Source: Pontibacterium sp049599735 (GTDB lineage Bacteria; Pseudomonadota; Gammaproteobacteria; Pseudomonadales; Balneatricaceae). Taken from it: DNA of 64,000 nt. The translations under genes were made by a program, and so were the position numbers. Positions 17,801 to 26,021 of this stretch are shown in pieces. Where the stretch lies: positions 1-64,000 of the forward strand of contig JBMYOX010000009.1 of the NCBI GenBank assembly GCA_049599735.1. Reading direction: 5' to 3'. A model generated the notes under the pieces. That model ran no database searches. It was not told the origin of the DNA and saw nothing but the letters and a program-made list of their open reading frames with translations. Positions within the stretch are counted from its first letter, which is position 1; each line of letters begins with the position of its first letter.

Positions 17801-18317
17801 CGGCAACGCAGGTCAGGATACGCTGACCGGCGGGCTGGGTCAGGATAGTCTGCATGGCGGAAGCGGTGATGACATCCTGCTGGGTGGTGCAGGTGATGAC
17901 CGGATGTCTGCTGGCAGTGGTAATGATGTTATGACCGGCGGTTCAGGCAGCGACTGGTTTGTCGCGGGTTCCGGAGACGATCAGCTCTTCAGTGGGTCGG
18001 ATTCAGTGAACGATGGAATGCGCGGTGAAAGAGGTGCCGATACTTTTGCCTTCTGGGCAGAAGGTGACGGATTGGGCAGCGATACGATCTATGACTTCTC
18101 GAACCGTGAAGGTGATCAGTTGATTATTGGCGGTGATGATGTCAGCTTCGAAATTGAACAGCTTCAGTCGCGCAAGCATCTGATCTCCATCGCATCGGCT
18201 GATGGCTCTGATCTGGGAAGTATTACCGTGAATGGCCATTTCAGCGAAGGCGATATTAGTCTGGATAATGATGTATTCTCTGAAATCAACCAGGGGAGTC
18301 TGGTTGATATTGCCTGA
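14805..18317 (+). CDS. RTX-type calcium-binding protein with three N-terminal repeat modules (paralogue 1)
   Basis: A 1170-residue acidic protein without an N-terminal signal peptide. Three modules of 155-157 residues start at 14853, 15318 and 15789. Each opens with TGTGLD, has a helix ending 'ADxVRxxNxYI', then 'LHGDDExGxETGFHLxQNDG' and 'IYHLGxxIQGD', and closes with 'LNEDGxxNAxVxxLAxWL'. From about 16270 to 18000 follows a long block of GGxGxDxLx nonapeptides that binds calcium as a beta roll. A C-terminal region follows ('SDTIYDFSNREGDQLIIGG'), ending in SLVDIA. Such proteins leave by type I secretion using a C-terminal signal; no T1SS genes are nearby. The start is set by MSSNYF, shared with paralogue 2, and by AGGAG. 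No catalytic domain is seen, so a surface, biofilm or scaffold role is inferred. Confidence 0.88.
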   Translation: MSSNYFLRTEGTSLSNTGTGLDQLVDTMSTDLGLSGRLSDSDLSTGNRAANALNQIIVDAVKATGVAESGVFTADDVRTLNSYIRSNNLDEWVSLHGDDENGEETGFHLIQNDGASERYRGDNLTNTVADGLYHLGFEIQGDTILNEDGDANASVQQLAEWLTQFYTDRSTTGTGLDRITDRIMADAGLDNKISDAEIAEGAASANGMNAILVEAIKATNATDTADGLINADGVRAINAYIQSNHQDEWNRLHGDDEDGEETGYHLVQNDGANTRMFGDNFVNGPADSIYHLGFDIQGDTLLNEDGAANADVNDLADWLNYFYVDQGTTGTGLDQLVQVIKTDQGLARNTSAADINAGASSADGMNKLLVTAIEATGSAQDNLITVEDIRAINAYIRTNHLEEWNSLHGDDEGNGDETGFHLVQNDGGNSKYRGDNFINTVIDSIYHLGYEIQGDNVLNEDGDNNANLGDLATWLNKFYLGEESIFGSDAADRINGLNVAERIQARGGDDVVIAGDGDDQVSGGEGNDRLYGGEGDDSLSGDAGNDRIYAGAGNDTLDGGDGNDRIHGAAGNDQLTGGKGDDLLAGDEGVDSLDGGEGNDKLYGGNDNDQLNGGDGADYLNGGDGNDTLIGGAGNDRISAGSGDDSVEGGTGADQLWGHAGEDTLAGGEGNDRLYGGEGDDHLDGGDGNDRLHGSAGDDRMNGGNGDDFLQGDDGADTLTGGDGNDKLYGGNDNDRIEGGAGNDSLRGANGDDIVIGGAGNDVVSGGAGIDYLEGGEGSDQLHGNDGDDILNAGAGDDRLYAHNGNDLLDGGEGDDYLNGGNGNDNLSGGIGNDVLSAGNGDDELTGGAGNDRLYGSAGNDRIEGGEGNDLLSGGAGVDQLTGGIGNDRLYGGNDNDTLDGGIGNDYLNGGDGDDSLIAGEGDDSLNAGSGNDELIGGAGDDYMVAGSGNDRMDGGTGNDRLFGQGGNDYLDAGEGNDYLRGDDGDDTLLGGAGDDNLNGNAGQDTLTGGLGQDSLHGGSGDDILLGGAGDDRMSAGSGNDVMTGGSGSDWFVAGSGDDQLFSGSDSVNDGMRGERGADTFAFWAEGDGLGSDTIYDFSNREGDQLIIGGDDVSFEIEQLQSRKHLISIASADGSDLGSITVNGHFSEGDISLDNDVFSEINQGSLVDIA

Positions 18318-18326
18318 TAAACCCTC

Positions 18327-18352
18327 GCCGGTTCGGCTTTGTTCGAACCGGC
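18327..18352 (+). terminator. Stem-loop after RTX paralogue 1
   Basis: A perfect nine-base stem, GCCGGTTCG (18327-18335) with CGAACCGGC (18344-18352), is followed by a pyrimidine-rich tract but no clean T run. The same CCGGTTC core forms the stem-loop behind paralogue 2, which suggests that the 3' ends were duplicated with the genes. Confidence 0.6.
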
Positions 18353-18511
18353 TCCTCTTCTCTCCTTAGCTTGTCCGAAAATATTTAAACCTGACTATTT
18401 ACAGAAGCGGCTTCCGTCACGAAACCAGTGCCAGGCTCCGGTTCCGCGACTAAAGTCGCTTTGATCTGTTGGTATAACACGGGCATAAAGGTTAAAAAGG
18501 AATTAGCACCT

Positions 18512-21376
18512 ATGTCATCTAATTATTTTCAGCGTATAAATTTGTCCTCGGTGAGTAATACTGGCACGGGGCTGGATCAACTGGTCGATACCATCGCCAC
18601 AGACTACGGCCTGACGGGAAAAACCTCAGATAAGGATATGCAGGCTGGTCTGGAAGCAGCTAACGCTATGAATCAGTTGCTGGTAGAGGCGATTAATGTA
18701 ACCAGTGCAGCCCCCGGTGGGGTTTTCAGTGCCGACGATGTACGTGCCATCAACAGCTACATCCGCGCTAATCATCTGGATGAATGGAACCGGTGGCACG
18801 GTGATGATGAGAACGGTGAGGAAACCGGTTTCCATCTTATCCAGAACGATGGCGCGAGCGAACGGTATCGGGGCGATAATCTGACCAATACTGTTGCTGA
18901 CGGTCTCTATCATCTGGGGTTTGAAATTCAGGGTGATAAGCTTCTTAACGAAGATGGCGACGTTAATGCCAGCGTGCAACAGATCGCTGAATGGCTGACA
19001 CAACTCTATACCGACCGCTCCACTACGGGTACCGGCCTGGACCGTATTACCGACATAATTATGGCGGATGCAGGGCTGGATAATAACGTGTCAGATGCAG
19101 ACATTGCAGAAGGGGCTGCTTCTGCTAACGGCATGAACGTCATCCTGGTGGAAGCGATTCAGGCCACTAACGCAACGAATACGGCTGATGGTCTGATTAA
19201 TGCCGATGGTGTACGGGCGATTAATGCCTATATTCAGGCTAACCATCAGGACAAATGGAATCAACTGCACGGTGATGATGAGGATGGTGAAGAAACCGGC
19301 TATCACCTGGTGCAGAATGACGGGGCGAACACCCGTATGTTTGGTGGTAACGTTATTAACGACCCGGCTGACAGCATTTACCATCTGGGTTTTGATATTC
19401 AGGGTGACACGCTGCTGAATGAAGACGGTGCGGCCAATGCAAATGTAAATGATCTGGCCGACTGGCTTAACTATTTTTATGTGGATCAGGGTACAACCGG
19501 CACCGGGCTGGATCAGCTGGTACAAGTGATCAAAATGGATCAGGGGCTGGCACGTAACACCAGTGCTGCGGATATTAATGCCGGAGCGGCTTCTGCAGAT
19601 GGCATGAATAAACTCCTGGTCAGTGCGATAGAAGCGACAGGTTCCGCCCAGGATAACCTGATTTCGGTAGATGATATTCGTGCGATTAACGCTTACATTC
19701 GCACGAATCATCTGGATGAGTGGAATAGCCTGCACGGTGACGATAAAGGTAATGATGAAGAAACCGGATTCCATTTGGTGCAGAATGACGGTAGTCAGGA
19801 AAAATACCGGGGTGATAATTTTATCAACACGGTGATCGACAGCATTTATCACCTGGGTTATGAAATTCAGGGTGATAACGTGCTGAATGAGGACGGTGAT
19901 AACAACGCGAATCTCGGTGATCTGGCTACCTGGCTTAACAAATTCTACCTGGATCAGGAAAGCATCTTTGGTTCTGACGGGGCAGACCGTATTGAAGGCC
20001 TCAACGTAGCCGAGCGCATCCAGGCGCGGGCGGGTGATGATGTGGTGATCGCCGGAAGTGGCAACGACCTGATAGAGGGGGGTGCGGGCGATGACATTAT
20101 CTATGGTAATAATGGTGACGATGTTATTACTGCCGGTATCGGCAACGACACGGTCTATGGTGGCCTGGACAATGACCAGATAGAGGCCGGTGACGGTAAT
20201 GATGAAGTATATGGCCAGGAAGGCGATGACTATATAGACGGTGGCGGCAGCAGCGATGTGCTGAATGGAAACAGCGGCAACGATACCCTTCTGGGCGGTG
20301 CGGATAATGACAAATTATTTGGCGGCGTGGGTGATGACACCCTGGAGGGCGGTGCACAGCAAGACCAGCTATGGGGTCAGGAAGGCAATGATCGCCTGTT
20401 TGGCGGTGCCGATACTGACTGGCTGTACGGTGGTGCGGGTGAAGACAGGCTGTCTGGCGGTGACGGTGCGGATACGCTGGATGGCGGAGCCGGTAACGAT
20501 GACCTCAATGGCGGGGCGGGCGATGACCGGCTGTACGGTAAAAACGGTGCCGATGAGCTTGATGGTGGCACCGGTAATGATCAGATACACGGTGATGCCG
20601 GTAACGATATGATTGCCGGGGGCGAGGGTCAGGATATTGTATTCGGTGACTCAGGTGATGACGTTATGTCCGGCGGTGCAGGCAACGATTTACTGGTCGG
20701 TGGTCAGGGCAATGACATTGTCGACGGTAACGAGGGTAGCGATGACCTGCGGGGAGGCACCGGTAACGACATGCTCTCCGGCAATGCAGGTAATGACAAG
20801 CTGTTTGGTGAATCGGGGCAGGACATGCTCGATGGCGGTGCCGGTCGTGATATTGTCGTGGGCGGCTCTGATAATGACACACTGAGCGGCGGTGATGGTA
20901 ACGATGTATTAAGTGGTGATCAGGGCGCTGATATTCTGTTTGGTGGTGAGGGTGATGATGACCTGAGAGGGGGTTCCGAAAACGATACGCTTTATGGCGG
21001 CGCTGGCAATGATAGTTACGCTGCAGGTGCCGGGGATGATCTGCTCTATGCAGGTTCTGATGCGGCCGGTGATGCATTACGGGGTGAGGGCGGTGCAGAC
21101 ACCTTTATTTTCCGGGCAGAGGCTGACGGAATTGGCAGCGATACTATTTATGACTTCTCTAACCGGGAAGGTGATCAGCTGATCATTGGCGGTAATAACG
21201 TCAGCTTTGAAGTCGAACAGCTTCAGTCACACAAGCACCTGATTTCCCTTACCTCGGCTGATGGTTCTGACCTGGGCAATATTACGGTGCGTGGTTATTT
21301 CAGTGAAGACGATATACTCCTGGATAATGACGCTTTAGCCGATATCGGTCAGGTGAGCCTGATTGATATTGCCTGA
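18512..21376 (+). CDS. RTX-type calcium-binding protein with three N-terminal repeat modules (paralogue 2)
   Basis: A 954-residue paralogue of the preceding gene. The three N-terminal modules begin at 18560, 19025 and 19496, at exactly the same offsets from the start codon as in paralogue 1. The C-terminal domain also has the same length ('SDTIYDFSNREGDQLIIGG', ending SLIDIA). Only the nonapeptide block (about 19980-21060) differs: the gene is 648 bases shorter, which is 24 nonapeptides. The start is MSSNYF at 18512 with AAGGA upstream; the reading frame is open further 5' but without shared sequence. Secretion by a type I system and calcium-dependent folding outside the cell are inferred from the RTX block. 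A 123-base stretch (18796-18918) is identical to 15089-15211. Confidence 0.88.
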   Translation: MSSNYFQRINLSSVSNTGTGLDQLVDTIATDYGLTGKTSDKDMQAGLEAANAMNQLLVEAINVTSAAPGGVFSADDVRAINSYIRANHLDEWNRWHGDDENGEETGFHLIQNDGASERYRGDNLTNTVADGLYHLGFEIQGDKLLNEDGDVNASVQQIAEWLTQLYTDRSTTGTGLDRITDIIMADAGLDNNVSDADIAEGAASANGMNVILVEAIQATNATNTADGLINADGVRAINAYIQANHQDKWNQLHGDDEDGEETGYHLVQNDGANTRMFGGNVINDPADSIYHLGFDIQGDTLLNEDGAANANVNDLADWLNYFYVDQGTTGTGLDQLVQVIKMDQGLARNTSAADINAGAASADGMNKLLVSAIEATGSAQDNLISVDDIRAINAYIRTNHLDEWNSLHGDDKGNDEETGFHLVQNDGSQEKYRGDNFINTVIDSIYHLGYEIQGDNVLNEDGDNNANLGDLATWLNKFYLDQESIFGSDGADRIEGLNVAERIQARAGDDVVIAGSGNDLIEGGAGDDIIYGNNGDDVITAGIGNDTVYGGLDNDQIEAGDGNDEVYGQEGDDYIDGGGSSDVLNGNSGNDTLLGGADNDKLFGGVGDDTLEGGAQQDQLWGQEGNDRLFGGADTDWLYGGAGEDRLSGGDGADTLDGGAGNDDLNGGAGDDRLYGKNGADELDGGTGNDQIHGDAGNDMIAGGEGQDIVFGDSGDDVMSGGAGNDLLVGGQGNDIVDGNEGSDDLRGGTGNDMLSGNAGNDKLFGESGQDMLDGGAGRDIVVGGSDNDTLSGGDGNDVLSGDQGADILFGGEGDDDLRGGSENDTLYGGAGNDSYAAGAGDDLLYAGSDAAGDALRGEGGADTFIFRAEADGIGSDTIYDFSNREGDQLIIGGNNVSFEVEQLQSHKHLISLTSADGSDLGNITVRGYFSEDDILLDNDALADIGQVSLIDIA

Positions 21377-21418
21377 AGCCTGACTCAGGTGGTTTCAGGT
21401 TAGAACAACGACCACAAC

Positions 21419-21446
21419 AGCCGGTTCACAGGTGAATGAACCGGCT
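21419..21446 (+). terminator. Stem-loop after RTX paralogue 2
   Basis: AGCCGGTTCA (21419-21428) pairs perfectly with TGAACCGGCT (21437-21446) over an eight-base loop. There is only a short T-rich stretch after it, so termination is likely but not strong. Confidence 0.6.
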
Positions 21447-21497
21447 CATGTCTTTTATGGTTTCTTTTGTGAATTTGTTATTTATTGAGAAAGAGTC

Positions 21498-22232
21498 ATG
21501 TTAAAAAATTTATTTGCACGTATTGGCATAGGCGCAGCGGTGGTTGATGCTGTTTTAACCACAGAACACTTTATACCGGGTGGGCCCGTGGAAGGGCGGA
21601 TTGATATTAAAGGCGGAGATGTTGAGCAAGATATTTCAAAAATCACACTTAAGCTGATGACAAAGCTAAAAGTCGAAAATGACGAAGGCAGCTCGTTTGA
21701 AGATCATGTGATTAATGCCTTTATTGTTACTGATGCGTTTTGTCTGCAGCCCAATGAAGAAAGGGCTATTCCTTTTCGTTTTACCCTGCATCCGGAAACA
21801 CCCGTGACTGCGCTGGAGGTTGCTAACAACCAGTCAAAAGTCTGGCTGGAAACCGCGCTGGATATTGATTTTGCAGCTGATCCGACGGATCGTGATTATA
21901 TGAATATTCACCCAACTGCTGTGATGATGCACTGTATTAAGGCAATGACCAATAATGGCTTTGTTATGGCAAAAGCTGATGTAGAGAAAGGCGGGCTGAA
22001 CGGGCCGGGCTTTGCCTCTTCACTGGGTTTTTATCAGGAGCTGGAATTTAAACCTGAGGGCTTTGGTTTTACAAAAGAAGTTGAATTCTCTTTTGTTGCA
22101 GAGCAAAACCAAACACACCTGTTAGTAGAATTGGATCGTCGGTTCAGCGGTGATGGTTATCGTGCACTGACATTTTCAAATCAGGCAGGTTATGCGGAGG
22201 TTGAATCTCAGTTACGCAGCCTGATCAACTAA
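21498..22232 (+). CDS. Spo0M-like (sporulation-control protein) family protein
   Basis: A 244-residue cytoplasmic protein matching the Spo0M family pattern. The N terminus is 'MLKNLFARIGIGAAVVDAVLTTEHFIPGGPVEGRIDIKGG', followed by 'QDISKITLKLMTK', 'AIPFRFTLHPETPVTAL' and 'VWLETALDIDFAADPTDRDYMNIHP'. The fold is arrestin-like in characterised Spo0M. In non-sporulating bacteria the role is unknown; in Bacillus it affects sporulation and links to the cytoskeleton. Only 34 bases separate its stop from the hypF start, so it may share a transcript with the hydrogenase maturation genes. The ribosome site GAGAAAGAG precedes the ATG. Confidence 0.85.
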   Translation: MLKNLFARIGIGAAVVDAVLTTEHFIPGGPVEGRIDIKGGDVEQDISKITLKLMTKLKVENDEGSSFEDHVINAFIVTDAFCLQPNEERAIPFRFTLHPETPVTALEVANNQSKVWLETALDIDFAADPTDRDYMNIHPTAVMMHCIKAMTNNGFVMAKADVEKGGLNGPGFASSLGFYQELEFKPEGFGFTKEVEFSFVAEQNQTHLLVELDRRFSGDGYRALTFSNQAGYAEVESQLRSLIN

Positions 22233-22266
22233 AGGGCTTGTCTTTATTGCGCCTGGTTTGGTTTTA

Positions 22267-24624
22267 ATGTCTGGAAAACCTGAGGCCGAAGGTTATCGGG
22301 TGACTGTCCAGGGTCTGGTGCAGGGTGTGGGTTTTCGGCCTTTTGTCTGGCATCTGGCCCGACAGCTGGGTTTATCGGGTTGTGTTTTTAACGATGCTAG
22401 CGGGGTGCAGGTTGAGGTGCGGGCGGATAAAGCACAACTGGCCGATTTTATCCGTGCGCTTCAAAAAGATTTACCGCCCCTGGCACGTATTGATCATATC
22501 AGCAGCTGTGCAACCCGCCTGCCTGATTATAAATGCTTTGATATTGTGGCCTCTGAACAGGGGGTTGTGTCTACGGGGTGTGCGCCGGATGCGGCTACTT
22601 GCCAGCGGTGCAGGGAAGAGCTTTTTGATCCCTCAAACCGACGTTTTCATTACCCTTTTATTAATTGCACCCACTGTGGCCCCCGCCTGAGCATCATTCA
22701 ACGTATTCCCTATGATCGTGCCGCGACGACAATGGCGGATTTTTATCAGTGCCCGGCTTGTTTACAGGAGTATACCGACCCTGCAAACCGGCGTTTTCAT
22801 GCCCAGCCTAATGCCTGTGCAGCCTGTGGGCCTCATCTCTGGCTGGAGAATAACAGCACTGCATATACTGTTGCAGGGGTTGCTGATCTGTTTGATCAGT
22901 TGCGGCAGGCCCTTAAACAAGGGGCCATTATTGCGATTAAAGGCCTGGGTGGTTTTCATCTGGCCTGTGATGCAACTCATAGCGGTGCAGTTAACCGGCT
23001 GCGGCTGCGTAAACGGCGTCCTGATAAAGCTTTTGCTTTGATGGTGCGAGACCTTAATGATTTAAGCCGTTATGCTTTTTTAAACGATCAGGCAGAACAG
23101 TTGCTAAAAAGCAGTGCGGCCCCGGTGGTACTGCTGGAGGCCAAAAACGATCCGCTTTATCCACTGGCAGAGCACATTGCACCGGGTCAGTATCAGCTGG
23201 GGTTTATGCTGCCGTATACCCCGCTTCACCTGCTTTTAATGGCGGGGCTGGAGCAACCTTTGGTTATGACCAGCGGTAACCTATCCGGCATGCCCCAGGC
23301 CATCACTAATGAAGAAGCCCGACAGCAGCTTTCAGGTATTGCCGATAGTTTTGTGATGCATAACCGCGATATTCAGAACCGGGTGGATGATTCAGTGGTG
23401 CGGATGTGGCGTCATGGATGTCAAGTTTTAAGGCGCGCTCGGGGTTATGCGCCAACTTCCTTAACGTTGCCGCCGGGTTTTGGACAGGCCCCGGATCTGG
23501 TGGCTTTAGGCGGTGAGTTAAAAAATACCCTTTGTTTACTGCAAGCCGGTCAAGCCATTTTGAGCCAGCATTTAGGTGATCTGGAAGATGCACACACTTT
23601 CGAGACTTATCAGCAGACATTCGACCTTTATCAACAGCTTTATCAGCATCAAAGTCGACGATTGGTCTGTGATCTTCACCCTGAATACCTGTCTGCTAAA
23701 TGGGGTGAACAGCTCTCTGAACAAGGTTATCAGTTATTAAAAGTGCAGCATCATCATGCCCATATGGCCGCTTGCCTGGGTGATAATCAGTATGCTCTGG
23801 CAGATCCTCCTGTTCTGGCGTTGTGTTTTGACGGGTCAGGTTATGGTCCTGACGGCACTTTGTGGGGGGGAGAATTTTTATGGGGTGATTATCGGCATTA
23901 TAAACGCCTTGCCTCTTTAAAAACTTTTCCGCTGATAGGTGGTGCACAGGCTATTAAAGAGCCCTGGCGCTGCCTGTTTGCTCAGCTAAAACAAGCACTG
24001 CCTGATGTGTCACAGGATCAGTTGCAAGCTTGCTGGCCGGTGTTGGCAGGTAAACCTTGTATGACCCTGGAACGTATGATGGCCAAAGGGCTGAATTCAC
24101 CGCTCACCAGTTCCTGTGGTCGCTTGTTTGATGCGGTGGCGGCGGCGCTCGGCTGTAGTGCTGAGGTTGTCAGTTATGAAGGTCAGGCCGCTATCGAGCT
24201 GGAAACCCTGGCGCGTGATGGTGATCCGGATACTCAGGCTTATCTTTTAACGCTGGATAAAGACCGACTTCAAATCGACCCGGCCCCTTTATGGGTTGGG
24301 ATTATGCAGGATCTGCAGGCCGGACAACGCAGTTTGGCCGATATGGCGCTGGCGTTTCATAAAGGGTTGGTGCAGGTTGTGATTAAACTTTGTGTGCATC
24401 TGAAAACCTTATACCCGATTCAAACGGTGGCACTGACCGGTGGGGTGATGCAAAACATGCTGCTATTGGACTATCTTAAAGAAGGCCTGGCACAGCAGGA
24501 ATTTAGTGTGTTAACCCATCAACAATTACCCGCCAATGATGGTGCTTTGGCCTATGGTCAGGCACTGATCGCAGCCGCCCGACAGCTTGAGCAGGGTGAT
24601 GATCAGGAGGTCGCCGATGCATGA
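22267..24624 (+). CDS. hypF: Carbamoyltransferase HypF
   Basis: A 785-residue hydrogenase maturation factor that makes the cyanide-ligand precursor from carbamoyl phosphate and ATP and passes it to HypE. The domains are in the standard order. The acylphosphatase domain is at the N terminus (RVTVQGLVQGVGFRPF). Two zinc-finger pairs follow (CQRCREE...CTHCGPR and CPACLQE...CAACGPH). A YrdC-like domain contains 'KGLGGFHLACDA' and 'KRRPDKAFALMVRDL'. The last is a Kae1-like domain with the HHHAHMAACL metal motif and 'CFDGSGYGPDGTLWGGEFL'. Start choice: a TTG at 22258 is in frame, but the ATG at 22267 fits better; neither has a strong ribosome site. The stop overlaps hypA by eight bases. Confidence 0.95.
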   Translation: MSGKPEAEGYRVTVQGLVQGVGFRPFVWHLARQLGLSGCVFNDASGVQVEVRADKAQLADFIRALQKDLPPLARIDHISSCATRLPDYKCFDIVASEQGVVSTGCAPDAATCQRCREELFDPSNRRFHYPFINCTHCGPRLSIIQRIPYDRAATTMADFYQCPACLQEYTDPANRRFHAQPNACAACGPHLWLENNSTAYTVAGVADLFDQLRQALKQGAIIAIKGLGGFHLACDATHSGAVNRLRLRKRRPDKAFALMVRDLNDLSRYAFLNDQAEQLLKSSAAPVVLLEAKNDPLYPLAEHIAPGQYQLGFMLPYTPLHLLLMAGLEQPLVMTSGNLSGMPQAITNEEARQQLSGIADSFVMHNRDIQNRVDDSVVRMWRHGCQVLRRARGYAPTSLTLPPGFGQAPDLVALGGELKNTLCLLQAGQAILSQHLGDLEDAHTFETYQQTFDLYQQLYQHQSRRLVCDLHPEYLSAKWGEQLSEQGYQLLKVQHHHAHMAACLGDNQYALADPPVLALCFDGSGYGPDGTLWGGEFLWGDYRHYKRLASLKTFPLIGGAQAIKEPWRCLFAQLKQALPDVSQDQLQACWPVLAGKPCMTLERMMAKGLNSPLTSSCGRLFDAVAAALGCSAEVVSYEGQAAIELETLARDGDPDTQAYLLTLDKDRLQIDPAPLWVGIMQDLQAGQRSLADMALAFHKGLVQVVIKLCVHLKTLYPIQTVALTGGVMQNMLLLDYLKEGLAQQEFSVLTHQQLPANDGALAYGQALIAAARQLEQGDDQEVADA

Positions 24625-24961
24625 AATGTCGATTGCCGAACGGGTGCTGCAGATTATAGAAGAGCAGGCTCAGGCCCAGCATTATGTGAGGGTTAAAACA
24701 ATCTGGCTGGAAATTGGCCCGCTGGCGATGATAGAGCCGGCCTCCTTAATCTTTTGTTTTGATGCCATCAGTAAAGATTCAATTGCCGGGGGTGCTAAGC
24801 TGATAGTGATCAATACCGAAGGTGAGGCTTGTTGTTTACACTGTCAGAAGCCAGTGCCGGTGAAGCAGCGTTACGATTGCTGTCCTTTGTGTGGTAGCCA
24901 TCAGTTACAGATTACCCGGGGTGATGAGCTGCGGATTAAAGAACTTGAGGTTGAAGCCTGA
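24617..24961 (+). CDS. hypA: Hydrogenase nickel-incorporation protein HypA
   Basis: A 114-residue nickel chaperone. It starts MHEMSIAERVL, whose MHE supplies the nickel-binding residues. The structural zinc site is visible as CLHC and CPLC, separated by about a dozen residues. It delivers nickel with HypB to the large subunit of [NiFe] hydrogenase. The ATG at 24617 lies within the 3' end of hypF, with AGGAGG nine bases upstream; the frame is open further upstream, but the family N terminus begins at MHE. Confidence 0.95.
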   Translation: MHEMSIAERVLQIIEEQAQAQHYVRVKTIWLEIGPLAMIEPASLIFCFDAISKDSIAGGAKLIVINTEGEACCLHCQKPVPVKQRYDCCPLCGSHQLQITRGDELRIKELEVEA

Positions 24962-24984
24962 AGGGAAAAAGGGAGTAAGTTGAG

Positions 24985-25974
24985 ATGTGTACTGTATGTG
25001 GATGTTCACCCGATCAGGTTCAGATCGGTAATTCTGAAAAGCCGGAAACACAGGGTTTTGGTGGTCATCAACACAGCCATGGGCCTGACCATCATAGCCA
25101 TGAACCTGAAGCGCACAACCATAGGCTTGAGCCGCACAGCCATGAGCCCCATAAACACAGCGCTTCGTCTAAACCTGAAATCCTGCCTTTACCCGCAAAA
25201 GCGCAAGGCCATCTGCATTTTGGTGAGGGGCCTGCCCGTTCCCATGTTGCCGGGTTAAGCCAGAGCCGTATGGTGCAGATCGAACAGGATATTCTGGGTA
25301 AAAATGATCGTTACGCGGCTATCAATCGGAACTGTTTTGAGTCTGAATCGCTGTTTGTTTTAAACCTGGTTTCCAGTCCGGGTTCCGGCAAAACCAGCCT
25401 GCTGGTTGAAACCATTAACCGCCTGAAAAACCAGCGCCAGATTGCGGTGATCGAAGGTGATCAGCAAACCAGCTATGATGCCGATCGCATTCGGGAGACC
25501 CAGGTTCCGGCTGTTCAGGTAAACACCGGCAAAGGCTGTCATCTGGATGCCCATATGGTGGGTCATGCGCTGGAGCAACTGGAGACACCCAGGGGTAGCT
25601 TGCTGTTTATAGAAAACGTGGGAAATCTGGTATGCCCGGCGGCGTTTGATTTAGGTGAAGCCCATAAAGTAGTGATTTTATCCGTGACTGAAGGGGAAGA
25701 TAAACCCCTGAAATACCCGGATATGTTCTATGCTTCAGATCTTATGCTGATTAATAAAACCGACCTGCTACCTTATCTGGACTTTGATATGGAGGCTTGT
25801 ATTCGCTATGCCCGACAGATTAATCCTGATATTCAGGTAATCCAGCTTTCAGCCCGGTCAGGTGAGGGTATGGATAAATGGCTCAGCTGGCTGGAAGCGG
25901 GGCGTGAGCAGTTAATAAAAAGCCGGATTAAGCAGCTTGAATTTGATATTCACCAGTTAAAAACTATTCTGTGA
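24985..25974 (+). CDS. hypB: Hydrogenase nickel-incorporation GTPase HypB
   Basis: A 329-residue GTPase. The N terminus has the high-affinity nickel motif MCTVCGC. A histidine-rich segment (about residues 29-55, repeated HSH/HNH/HEPH units) for nickel storage follows. The G domain has a P-loop, SSPGSGKTSLL, then 'VIEGDQQTSYDADRI', 'FIENVGNLVCPAAFDLGE' and 'INKTDLLPYLDFD'. It hydrolyses GTP while handing nickel to hydrogenase with HypA. The gene lies 23 bases after hypA with a GGGAG ribosome site. Carrying both the CxxCGC motif and the poly-His region suggests nickel storage as well as insertion. Confidence 0.96.
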   Translation: MCTVCGCSPDQVQIGNSEKPETQGFGGHQHSHGPDHHSHEPEAHNHRLEPHSHEPHKHSASSKPEILPLPAKAQGHLHFGEGPARSHVAGLSQSRMVQIEQDILGKNDRYAAINRNCFESESLFVLNLVSSPGSGKTSLLVETINRLKNQRQIAVIEGDQQTSYDADRIRETQVPAVQVNTGKGCHLDAHMVGHALEQLETPRGSLLFIENVGNLVCPAAFDLGEAHKVVILSVTEGEDKPLKYPDMFYASDLMLINKTDLLPYLDFDMEACIRYARQINPDIQVIQLSARSGEGMDKWLSWLEAGREQLIKSRIKQLEFDIHQLKTIL

Positions 25975-26021
25975 AAGCCGGGCTTTGCTGTACTAATCGG
26001 TCTTAAAAAGGGAGCTTTATC

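Noticed and set aside
16270..18000. Regular short repeats resembling a repeat array
   Set aside because: The period is 27 bases in frame with GGxGxDxLx codons. It is protein-coding RTX sequence and not a CRISPR array; there are no unique spacers of constant length.
19091..19852. A 253-codon minus-strand open frame across the N-terminal modules of the second RTX gene
   Set aside because: Same cause as above; it mirrors the plus-strand module repeats and is repeated at the equivalent place in the first gene.
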